Source of the DNA: Colius striatus
Lineage: Eukaryota; Chordata; Aves; Coliiformes; Coliidae
Direction: 5' to 3'
Assembly (NCBI RefSeq): GCF_028858725.1
Contig: NC_084761.1
Coordinates: forward strand, 37,374,501 to 37,438,500
Length of the DNA: 64,000 nt
Of this stretch, positions 47,524 to 64,000 are shown piece after piece; position 1 is the stretch's first letter, and each line of letters opens with the position of its first letter. The notes below the pieces were generated by a model, which was given only the letters and a program-made list of their open reading frames with translations, was not told the DNA's origin and made no database searches. Position numbers and translations under genes: made by a program.

Positions 47524-50330
47524 TCTGCTGCAGTGAAAGCATCATCTTGAATTCGTGGGCCAGCCTGGGAGCCCCAGCCCCTTGCAAGGTTGTGAACAAG
47601 GAGTCCAGAGGGAGGGCAGTCATATAAAGGGAGAAGAGAGGAAGAGTTGCTAGGAACCTCTCTACTCAGGTGGTCTAACTATCTAGCCCAAAGGCACTAC
47701 AAGATCCATATAGCCAGGTATCATTTTTATTCTTTATGTTATCCACTTTCTACCTCCTGAAATCAAGCAAAACATTTCAGCATTCTTACTGTGCTATTGC
47801 AAACCTTTAATGTCACATAGGAGGGTTAAAAAAAAACAAACAAAAACACCCACAAAAACCAAACAAATTTGGAACAATGCCAAAATTAAGAACAGCCTCC
47901 ATGTCTACCTATAAACAGTATGGAATAAAAATTCTAATGCAATGGAAAAATGTGCTCAAAAGCACTACAGAATGAGCTTGAGTACTGGAATTGGTCCATT
48001 CACAGCCACGGAGTTCAATCTTTGCTAATTTTCTGCCATTTCTATCAATTACGGTCAAACTTCTACCAGTTCCTCTTCTTAATACAGTAAATATACACGA
48101 CATATTGTTTACCTCTTTCAAGCTGCAACACGATCAAAAGATGCTTACATCTAGACATACAGCCTAGCATTGTCATTAGGCACATGAAGGTGTTACTATT
48201 GCTAAAATTGTTCCTCTGAGTCCAGTTGTAGGGCTCCCTGGTATTTCTATGCAGCTTTTGCATACTACAAAGGCAGCAAACCAAATCTACTTAGAAAAGC
48301 TCTGCAAGTCAGTGACACAAAGTCAAGAGAGAAAACCTGAGCTGATTTCCCAGTATCCCTGAACATCCAGAAGTATTGGGGTTATTTTTTGCAGGATAAG
48401 AAAATCTTTCAAACAGGACTGACCAGAACATTCTGTACTCCAGTAATTCTGATGTGTGTATTCACACATGAAAACTACTAAGAATACCTCTTTTTCAATT
48501 AAACTTTTACCAGCTATAACAAAAAAATAAAGCCCTTTCAGTTTTTGCTTGTATCTTCTCAATGTTTCAGCCTCACATTTGGCAAAGTCCTCGCTTGATT
48601 GCTACTCAAGGATGAAATAATCTCTGGTAGTTCTGTGTTGATTTTTACCAAGACTAAGGTTTATGTTTCACCTGGGAAAATTCCTCCAAAAGGCCAGAAT
48701 AATCTTAAAGATCACCTGTGGCATGGTAAGCAAGGTCAGGTGCAATATTTATTTAAAGAAACCACACTGTCTTCTCACACTAAAGCACAAATAGCCACTC
48801 CTTTGTGGCTATGAATTCCAGCTATGCCACCGAACAGATCTGTGTTTAGATCTGACCGCAGTAACATTGTGCTACTTATGGTGTATCTCTGACCATCTAC
48901 AGTTGACTTAGGAAAACATGAAGAAGTACATTTAAGTATTGTATCACTCATTAGAATGACTGCAATACATTTAGCTCTGACCACACAAGCATTATTGCTT
49001 CCACACAAGATAAATGCAATAATTACAGAACCTTATTTACCATGCTCTGTAGCTTACAAGCTTCTTTGTATCACAAAGGCATGAAGTCCACTACACTGTC
49101 AATATAAATCTTGTATATGGTTTCCATACCATCAATGCTGAATGCAATAGAATAATTTTTCAGTTACCAACATTTATTGCATTAATTAAATGCATAGAAT
49201 TTTCTCACAGCTGTAGCTTAGATGTGCCTGAAATCACAGCAGAGAGACCTTTGGGGCAATTTCTGAAAGATGTCAGCATTCCTGGCCACTTTCATCATTT
49301 TCCCTGCAAAAGGCTATGGAAGCTGGTCATAACCATCTGCTCTTGCTGCCTCTCCCATGACAATATGGCCCATAATGGACTCATTGTTGCAACATATCAC
49401 TTCAGTTGCATTGTACTTATTGCTCATTCTTTTAACACCACCTGACTTGCATTGCAAGAAATGCATACTAACTAGCTCTTACCCATTAATCTTGTCACTC
49501 ATTCTGTATGATCTAGAGACTCATCACCCCCTAAATCAGAAATCTAGATCGTTTATGAGTGTGTTGAGAAATAAAAGTCTTGGCTGGTCCCTCTCTCCAC
49601 TGTTAGAACAAGTAAGAATCACAAAAATTTTCCTCTTCTAAATACTAACACCATTCACATATATTTTAAATAATACCTAAGGAATTTTATTTAAATGTAA
49701 ATATGCCAGAACTAACTTCTCTTGCCAAGAAGTTTTAAGAGAAAAGAAATTGCACAAAAAAAGGTTAACTTTATATGCAACCTAAAAATACATGTGTGAG
49801 ACCTAGAAATCATGGAAACACCTCTTGAAAGATTGCAGGAGCATACATCCTGTTTCAAAAGTCAAGAAATAAATGGCTAAGGCTCAGACTATGCTTACCT
49901 ATAGTTCTGGTGAGGAAATAAATAAATTTGCACTCCTGAAATGAAGAGAGAAAACTTCTGCAGCTTTTAGACTAGATCTCTGATCATGTTTCAAAGAACA
50001 CTGTCACTTTTAACTCTCCCTTCCTGAATATTTTTTGCTGATATATGGTCAAGAACATCAGCTAAAGTGTGAAAAAACGTTAGTACAAATATTTAAAATA
50101 AGTAAAATGTGATTACCTACAAAGAAAAGACAAAAACATACATTCTGCTAACTCAGCCTGTATCTTAGAAGCGGTCCAACGTATTGTTGTCAGATTATTG
50201 TTTAGCATTATCATTTATATTACTTCCTTACCACAGTTTATTCGGTTAATTCGGAAGAGTCTCACCACTAAACAAATACAGTGCACCCCCAGACACACTC
50301 ACAGCTGCATATCCTGTTTCAAAAGGTACA
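47524..50330. other. Intergenic DNA upstream of ABRAXAS1
   Basis: AT-rich DNA with an A/C-rich stretch near 47,829-47,870. No gene, RNA gene or repeat end is recognised. Open frames are short (up to 94 codons) and unconvincing. Confidence 0.45.
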
Positions 50331-51041
50331 ACCTTATTGTAGACGGGGGCTCGGCCGGTGCTTCACCTTTTCATATTGTAGGCAGGCTGGCGTAACACAA
50401 TCCTCGCACTCGAAGACAGGAACACAGCTCGCTCCACCTACGGTCCCAGGTGGATGATGGTGCGGGCCAGACATCTCGGTTTAAAAGTTCGGTAAAGCTC
50501 CGCTGCTTTACTAAAACTTTTGGTACAGGTCAATGTGACGTTTCTATAAGCGCCGATGCTGACAGTCAGGTCCCGGAGCAGGCAAGCAGAGGACCGGCGG
50601 CCACCACTGAAGCCGGGACATGTACTACTTGTCCTCGGGAACAAGCGATGGCTGCTGCACCTACAGCTCTCCGCCGTGGAGAGCCCTTCCTAAATCGCAG
50701 CATTGCTTCACCTCAAGGATAAAAACAAACCGGGAAGCCATGCTTAGGGGTTACACTGCCTGAGGCCAACGGAAAGGCGCCGTTCCTACAGCGAGCCTCG
50801 CCAGGCAGGAGGCGGAAAGCGGCCCGGGGAACGAGGGAAGGTCGAAGCGGGAGCAGAGGTGTCGCGGTGCAGGGTTAGGTGAGCAGGCGGCTAACGAGTG
50901 CCCGGGGGTAGGCGGTGCCGCAGCTCCGCCGCTCCCTCAAGGCTCACGATGTGTTGGAGTGGGCCCGGGCCGGCGCTGCCCTGCCGCCGGCGGCCGCTGG
51001 GGGCTCCCGCCGCCGCGGCGCGGCCCACCATTGTTGGGGTC

Positions 51042-57529
<6,488 letters not shown>

Positions 57530-57733
57530 TTTGCTCATGATTTGCCCAGATGACTTTGCACCAAAAGCTACCGCCAACATGTTCAATATATCACTTTACA
57601 TCACTGCAGGGATTAAAAAAGTGGATTTCTGCAAAGCAGAGGTTTGGGGTTTGTTTTGTTTTTTTTCCAATGCATGAATCCCATTTGGCCCAGAGACAAG
57701 TCCAGATAGTAATACCTCATTTTGTCTTCCAGA

Positions 57734-57739
57734 ATTAAA
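57734..57739 (+). other. ABRAXAS1: Candidate polyadenylation signal of ABRAXAS1 (ATTAAA)
   Basis: ATTAAA, the commonest variant signal, lies 205 bp after the stop codon and is followed within 30 bases by a T-rich stretch. It is the first usable hexamer that I see in the 3' region. Confidence 0.45.
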
Positions 57740-57755
57740 TCTGTATTTATTCTCT

Positions 57756-58215
57756 CAGGGTTTGAAGACTATGCTAGGAGGGCGTTAGCAGTCATATAAC
57801 CATGTCACATACTGCCTCAAGAGTACTGCTGTTGAAGAAGCAGTACTACTCTTCCCTCAGCAGAAGCTGAGGCAGGGAGCATCAAATGAACACAAATAAC
57901 ATGCTTCACAGAACTATCTGTCTACATAAATTGCCAAAATTTAAATGCTGTAATTTATCCTTAGCTATCCACTGCTTGTTTATTTTACCCCCACTCGAAT
58001 CCAAGCAAGGTAAAACCAGCCACCTGAACTTGAGGCAGACCTGTGAGCAGAGGGAGCAGTCCATACAGTTGCAGATTTCTACTGTTGCTGTCATCTCTCA
58101 AACTTGATTGAGACAATTTGAGAGGCTAGACACTTCATAGAAAAACATCTGGCATTCCCCCCGTCAGTCAATGATGCATAATGCTAGCCAACTACATCTC
58201 CAGTAAACAAGTACA
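57756..58215. other. Gap between convergent 3' ends of ABRAXAS1 and MRPS18C
   Basis: About 460 bp separate the two predicted transcript ends. No gene or repeat is recognised. Transcripts may extend or overlap here if weaker signals are used. Confidence 0.45.
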
Positions 58216-58233
58216 TAAAAAATAGTTTTAGTG

Positions 58234-58239
58234 TTTATT
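58234..58239 (-). other. MRPS18C: Polyadenylation signal of MRPS18C (AATAAA)
   Basis: On the minus strand AATAAATAAA starts about 13 bases after the stop codon, giving a predicted 3' UTR of only about 30-40 bases. Such short 3' UTRs are common in nuclear genes for mitochondrial ribosomal proteins. Confidence 0.6.
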
Positions 58240-58252
58240 TATTTACGACATA

Positions 58253-60455
58253 TTACTCTGGATACTTGACATTACATATCTTGGGGTCTGTGAGAAATGA
58301 TGGGTTCTTAAACATAACTGGCATAAATCCTGTGAAAAAAGATAAGTTTGAGGGGTTTTTAATAGGAGAGTAGGCTTGAGTGACAGAAGCCAAAGATGTA
58401 GTCATACTTACCAAGCACTTGAGCTCTTTTAATGGCTTTTGTAACTTCCTTCTGCTTCTTGTTGCACAAGCCTAAAGAAATAAATCATTTCCAGTCTCTT
58501 GAATCAACAGTAACCAAACCATTAGTTTAAAGGGTGAAAGTGGTACTATGGGTGACAATGCCCTCTAGCTTTGTCTAAGATTTCTTGGAAAACTACATGT
58601 GTGCTTATACTGTTAAAAACTATGGGATATTTTAATTCCTTGGCAAATGCAAGTCAGACGAATACTATTACAAAACATGTATTGTTGGCAGTAGTTACAT
58701 TTAGAAAGACAGCAGTTTCAGTTACTTAGACTCACTAGAACATTAATATTAACCAGTAAATGATTTAATACTTCACATACCTGTTATATGCCTGCCATAA
58801 ATGCAACCAGTGTATGGAGAAACAAACTGGGACAGAAGCTATTGAAAATTAAGAAATTTAACATCAGTTTAAAAGCATCTGTTTTGAAAGAATAGTTTAC
58901 TATCTGCATTCTATTTTTCATTTTTTGATTTGTTTTTACAAAATGAGAAAAAGCATAGCTTGGAATTAAACAGTACTTTATATGCCATAACATGTAAGCA
59001 ATATGACAGTGGAATTACAATTCAGGGCACTATTTAGTAAATAACAAAGTTGTAACACATGCACACGGGAACTAGTTACTTCAACAGTTTATCATGGCTA
59101 CATTGTTTGACCCTTTTCTGCCCACAGCCTTACTCTTGAGTTTTTAAACCCCTACACGTGAATGAATTGCTCATTTTTTGTCCTTCTGGACTACCTACAC
59201 ACACATTTAAAAATAGCAAACCTTTATCAAAGGACAGGAATTTTCACTCACCTGCACATTCTTGTAGTCTACACTTATTCCACACAAGACACACCTTTTA
59301 GGAGGCTCTTTGTAGGGGTTCTCCATTTGTATGGGCTGAAATTAGACCATTATTACCATCTATAAGTTTCTCAAGAATATAAGGAATGTTCATTGTTTTT
59401 AGCCTTTTGCCAAAAGATGCCTTGAAACCAAAAGGGGTATTTAGTGCCTCATTGCAATTTTTCAATACCTTTCTTCTCTCCCTTTCTTAACACTGATTGG
59501 AACAATCTAAAAGACTTCTTCACAGCTATACAGCCCATTATCTCAGTAATGATAAAAGTGTAACAAGTCAATTAAAGCAAGCAGTAAGGTTGTTCTTACA
59601 CCCTTTACTTCGAAGGAAGTATCTACAGAAGCTGGAAGTAAGGTATTTCTGATAGTTACAGAATATTTTTTTTTTTATGATTTCAAAGCAAATGGCCAGA
59701 GGGAGGTCCTGTCTGCTCACACACTCGAGCAGAGACTCCCAAATGTCTCCCAAGCCCCAAAAGGCTCCTTAAGCTTCAGAACATACCCGGCACCAAATCC
59801 ATGCATCATACATGTAAGACATCATTTTCACAGACATAAAAACTTGGGCAGAGTATATCTCTAAAAAGTTTTCACTGCTACTGGAAAACACATTTTTACA
59901 ATGTAACAATCACATCTGGTACATCCCTGTAAGTCTTTTTCTGAGCTATATACGGGAACTCAGCACTGCCACAGGTTTCAGTCTCCATTCGAGTTACTGA
60001 GACAGCCGGCTTAAGGGACCACAGTTACGATACTGGAGTTCGTACAGAGTAACTTCAGTGTCAGGTTCCTCCTCGGTAACACGCCAATTAACTTAAGTCA
60101 AATTCTTTAGGAGCGTAAGCTACAGGAAGACCAAAGCAAAGCACTTTCAGGCACAGAGAGGGCAGCGCGGCTGCCTGACCGCAGTCCCTCCAGGGCTAGG
60201 TGGTGGTGGCCGTAGGGCGGGTGGGAAGAGCCTCACCTGATCGGACGCGCCGGGCTGCCACCCGTGCTGCAGCCGGCGCGGCCGCTCCCACGGTGCCCCT
60301 ACAAGGGAAAGAGTGACGAGTTAGCGACGGCACGGAGCGCCTGCGGCCGGCGCTACCCGCGGGAAAGGGGGAGGGCGAGACGGAGGGAAGAACATACTAG
60401 GCAGCAGGTTGAGCCCGAGCCAGGGTCGCCGCGCCGCCGCAGCCCAGGCCGCCAT
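58253..60455 (-). CDS. MRPS18C: Mitochondrial small-ribosomal-subunit protein bS18 family (S18C), complete, 132 aa
   Basis: A nuclear-encoded protein of the mitochondrial 28S ribosomal subunit, in the bacterial S18 family. Six exons join in frame (399 bp): 60455-60398, 60298-60237, 59335-59252, 58838-58781, 58471-58412, 58329-58253. The N-terminus [15 protein letters not shown] is basic, alanine-rich and free of acid residues, as expected for a mitochondrial presequence. It is poorly conserved and encoded by the GC-rich exons 1-2. The body reads [57 protein letters not shown] and ends NVKYPE, close to human (142 aa). Cys55, Cys58, Cys80 and Cys90 are the family's metal-binding-type cysteines. 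Intron 1 is only 99 bp. It shares a bidirectional promoter with HELQ. Confidence 0.95.
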
Positions 60456-60990
60456 ACTGCCCCCAGTGCAGAGGTCCCTTTCCGCCTAACGTCACTACCG
60501 GCTGTAGGTGACCCTGCCGTCCGTACCCATGCGGCCCAGTAGCCAATGGAGCCGCGGCCTGGTCTCCTCGAGGCAGGTAATTGGCTGCTGCCCATATCTG
60601 TGGAGCGTGCCAGCGGAAGCGCTGCTGGGGGCGGCTGATTTGCTTTTGCCTATGGCGGCCTTGTTTCCCGCGCCGGCGGGTGCTGCCGCGGCCGTAGCGG
60701 CCTTCGCACCTCTCCCTTGAGGCCGATCCGCGCGACGGCGGTCATGGCCGAGCGCAGCCTCGCGGTGCGGAGGAAGAGCCGCTCCGGCTTTGTCTGCAAG
60801 CGGCGTCGGGCCCCGGCGCAGCCCAGTGCCGGCTGCGCTCCGGTGGCCCGCAAGAGACCCAGTAGCAGTGGCGAGGGGCCGCCGGCGGAGACCCCGGTAC
60901 GGGGAGGATGCGCTGCGGGCAGGCTTCTAGAGCCGTAAGGGGGGCAGCCTGCCCCAGACCGAGCGTGCGTGACCCCGATCGAGGGCCGGG
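60130..60990. promoter_or_regulatory. Bidirectional CpG promoter between MRPS18C (-) and HELQ (+)
   Basis: The two start codons (60455 minus, 60744 plus) are 288 bp apart inside one CpG island. Two CCAAT boxes stand in opposite orientation: CCAAT at 60543-60547 on plus and ATTGG at 60580-60584 (CCAAT on minus). An ETS-like GCGGAAGC is at 60,613-60,620. ATGGCGG, the YY1 core, is at 60652-60658 and again at the MRPS18C start codon on the minus strand. There is no TATA box. The motifs are seen directly; factor binding is inferred. Confidence 0.75.
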
Positions 60991-63900
60991 AGGGGCTCGC
61001 TTGCTCTGTGTAGGAGAGAGTGCGTTTTAGCTTTAAGTTCAAAAACGGTCGTCACTGCGAAGTGGCTATCTAGGCATTATGTCTGCTTGTACGTTAAATT
61101 TCACTGAGTAAAAGCAAGCATTCCTTTAAAAGTCAAGAAAAATTTTCCGTGTAAATGTCAGAAAAGCACTAACCTTTCTTGTTAAGTCGGGGAAGAATTG
61201 AGTTGCATCCGATGTGTAGTATCAGTTACACTGCCTTCTTTGATGTTACTTTGGATTGCTAACACTTATTTTGTTTTCACAGTGTAGTAATGATAGTGAC
61301 GAAGACATGTTTGGTGACTATGATAGCTTTTGTGGAAATGATTCTTTACTAGCTCAAGTTGATGATATAGAGCAGAAATACCTGGAGGATAAAAATAAGG
61401 ATATTAAAGCAGCTGAGCAAGTCATACCTGAGAAGCTTCACTCAAGAATTCATCAGAACAAACAAGATTATTTTTCTACTTTGAAAAGTGTGGTTGCCCA
61501 TAAAGCTGACAAAGGGGATGCTTCCCAGATGAATAAAAATGACCCAGTGGATAGCAATCAAGAACTAACAGAATCTATTTTAGAAGACTTACCATCGTCA
61601 CAACTTTTGTTTTTTGATGAACTTTCTTCTGGTTCTAGAATACCTGCCATGTCACAAAGGCAGAATAAGTGTGTGAATTCTTCCTTGGACAAAGTAGGAA
61701 GTCTGTCAGCTTTATGTCCTGATGCTGAATGCAGGAACAGACCTACTGACTTTTCCTCAGAATCTAAGAGTGATTTATTTAAAACTGAGAGTCTTAAAGA
61801 TCATCTGAAAAGTGCTATGACTGGCAATGCCAAAGCCCAGACTCTGCAGGTCTCTAAGACCAAGCAGCTTAAAGAAGCAGTTTTATCCGAAGAAATTTGT
61901 GTTGCTAAGAAAACTATTGAATCTTCTTCTGTTGATATAGGCCCATTTTATGGATTACCCAGCAAAGTTAAAGATCTATTCAGACAACTTCGAGGAATTG
62001 AAACGCTTTATGGTAATGTAATTAATGGTTTGTTTAAAAAAAAAAAAGCGCTAGTGAAGTGTTGCTCATTTTACCTATTCCACTAAAAATATTTAAATTA
62101 AGGTAATATTTGCTGTAAGCCATGTTGTTTATTTTGAAAGTGTTTATTTTGTTTTGTTAAGTGGTTATTTTTGATCTTTAGATGGATGGGAAAGGTTGAC
62201 ATGGCTTTTCAAATACTTTGGAAGGCTTAGTCAGTGAAAGCTTTTAGCGATTTATTGATGAAAAACCTCTCAAATGCTAGCCATAAAGTATTTTGTATGA
62301 AACAGGCATTTTGATATTGATTAATGTGCCCCTGGGGGTTGCTGATAATTCTTTTCTAATTTTGCAGAATGGCAGCATGATTGCTTAATGTTAGAATCTC
62401 TACAGCAGAGAAAGAATTTAATATATTCATTACCAACCAGTGGTGGAAAAACACTTGTAGCTGAAATAATAATTCTCCAAGAATTACTCTGCAGGCAGAA
62501 AGATGTTCTGATGATCCTGCCATATGTTGCTATTGTTCAAGAAAAGGTAAAACATTGATTTTTACCAAGCTCCATAATTTTCACTAAGATAGGATGGGAA
62601 GTGAGTGATTTGTTTAATCAGTGCTGCCCTGAGGGTCTGTAATTGTGAAATAAACCAGATTTCATTTATGTGGTGAGAGTGCTGAGTTATAAGATGTGCT
62701 GAACTTTTAAATGGTACCTTTTTGCAGTGTTATGCATAGTTTTGCAGACTTAGGGTTGTAATGCCCAACTTGCTAAAGAAATGATCTTGAAGCAAGAAGT
62801 TAACATATTTTTTTATTATAAAGGACAAGTTCATTTTCAAGAGCAGATGTAGCTCAAGCTTGATAAGATTTATAACCACTCTAGCTTTGCGGCTGGAAAA
62901 GGTAGTCATAGCTAATACATTTTCACTAGTTCAAACGGGATTGTGGTGCAAATTGGTTATATGCATGCTGAATTCTTTAGGCAGCTCTTAAGATCTAAAA
63001 TGAGCATGAATTAGTTCTTTTTTTTTTTTTTTTAAACAGGTTAGGGGTTTATCGAGTTTTGGGATAGAATTGGGTTTCCTGGTTGAAGAGTATGCAGGAA
63101 GTAAAGGAAGATTTCCACCAATTAAGAGGAGAATTAAGAAGTCTCTTTATATTGCTACTATAGAAAAAGGACATGCTCTAGTGAATTCCTTAATTGAAAC
63201 AGAAAGAATTGATGACCTCGGTCTGGTTGTAGTAGATGAGGTAAGCTGCAAGGTTTACTCAGATCTATAATAGGAACATTTTTATATTTATAATAAGTAG
63301 TTATTGGCAAAGAGCAATTTTTTATTAGTTTTGCTTTGAGTGTGTATCATGAAATTATTACTACTTAGCCAAGTTTTTATTGCTTTGGTACATAATTCTG
63401 AAATATTGGAAGTTATTTTTCTTTAACTGAAGCATTTGTTGCTATATGAGGACGGTAGATTCAGTTAGATGTCAATTAGACATCTGTAATGGATTAGAAA
63501 AAAATTAAGTCATTTTAATCATGTGAGATATATTTTAGGAATCCCAGAATTGAACTCCAAAATGTGACACTATGAGACTGTCTGGTGTTAATAATGTCTA
63601 ATGAAACACTTAAAAAAAAGATAAAAATACAAAGTAACATTTGACTGTGATAACTTCCCCTTATTCTGCTTTTTAGTCGTGTGGCTGAATTGTGGATTGT
63701 TGGACTGAACCGTATGTATAACGTCTAACAGGGATGTTTTAATTCGTGGAATGCTTCAGAGTTACTAACCTTACATAAACACAGTAGCTTCTATATGGAA
63801 GGCAGCTTAAGGATTAAATTCTACTGTTTTCTGGAAGTAGATGGCTGCTAGAAACATTTTTAAATTAGTTTCCCTCGGAATGGAAAAAGAACAGTTTGCA

Positions 63901-64000
63901 ATTTGTATTCACCAGCCTAAAGTTCTGTGTACACACTGACTGTTGATTGTCAGGAGTTAACTGTGTCAGTTATGGTCTAGTTAATTGGAAGGCAAATCTT
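60744..64000 (+). CDS. HELQ: Helicase POLQ-like (HELQ), 5' part: coding exons 1-4, runs off right edge
   Basis: HELQ is a nuclear 3'-5' superfamily 2 DNA helicase (Ski2-like/Hel308) that acts in cross-link repair and recombination with RPA and RAD51 paralogues. Exons: 60744-60896, 61283-62012, 62368-62546, 63040-63240 (421 codons; human is about 1101 aa). Exon 1 encodes a short Arg/Lys-rich tail ([14 protein letters not shown]) that could be a nuclear signal and differs from the human one. Exon 2 has the conserved acidic motif DMFGDYDSF and, later, [15 protein letters not shown] and [20 protein letters not shown]. Exon 3 carries Walker [14 protein letters not shown] (about residues 315-327), and [10 protein letters not shown]. 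Exon 4 has [12 protein letters not shown] and [16 protein letters not shown] and stops at VVVDE, so the DExH box is split by intron 4. Exon 5 onward is beyond the window. The start is the first in-frame ATG of the CpG-island exon. Confidence 0.93.
63241..64000. other. HELQ: HELQ intron 4, no further exon seen
   Basis: After the GTAAGC donor at 63,241, I looked for the next exon (LHMIGEGSRGATLE in human) and did not find it before the right edge. The sequence is AT-rich and unrepetitive. Confidence 0.6.

Noticed and set aside
63040-63270. HELQ exon 4 frame continuing past VVVDE
   Set aside because: The extra residues after VVVDE are intron read-through; a GTAAGC donor sits exactly where human HELQ continues with LHMIG.

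Overview
This window is nuclear DNA from a bird. Two things show this: many CR1 LINE copies with the avian 3' end (ATTCTATGATTCTATG type), and two avian LTR families. It also holds vertebrate spliced genes in the order GPAT3 - GPAT3-like - ABRAXAS1 - MRPS18C - HELQ, which matches the human 4q21 block GPAT3/ABRAXAS1/MRPS18C/HELQ apart from the extra GPAT3 copy. I cannot name the species; the LTR types suggest a neoavian bird.

Layout. (1) 1-14,500, minus strand: the 5' part of GPAT3 (coding exons 1 and 2 and two long introns); the rest lies off the left edge. Exon 1 sits in a CpG island (about 13.8-14.65 kb). (2) 14.65-25.1 kb: intergenic DNA with three CR1 copies and two unexplained short protein-like frames. 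(3) 25,341-42,733, minus strand: a complete second GPAT gene with 12 coding exons that join in frame to 443 residues and keep all acyltransferase motifs. It is a tandem paralogue of GPAT3. (4) 42.8-50.3 kb: intergenic DNA with one nearly 1 kb LTR and one 1.7 kb CR1 that still shows reverse transcriptase sequence. (5) 51,042-57,529, plus strand: complete ABRAXAS1 (9 exons, 403 residues) with a CpG-island promoter. (6) 58,253-60,455, minus strand: complete MRPS18C (6 exons, 132 residues), tail to tail with ABRAXAS1. (7) 60,744 to the right edge, plus strand: the first four coding exons of HELQ (421 codons, ending inside the DExH box). HELQ is head to head with MRPS18C across a 288 bp shared CpG promoter.

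The left half is a lipid synthesis pair: two ER glycerol-3-phosphate acyltransferases for the first step of triacylglycerol synthesis. The right half holds two genome-maintenance genes, the BRCA1-A scaffold Abraxas and the HELQ helicase, with a mitochondrial ribosomal protein gene between them. Exon edges were read by hand from splice consensus, reading frame and remembered similarity to the human proteins; no alignment or transcript data were available.
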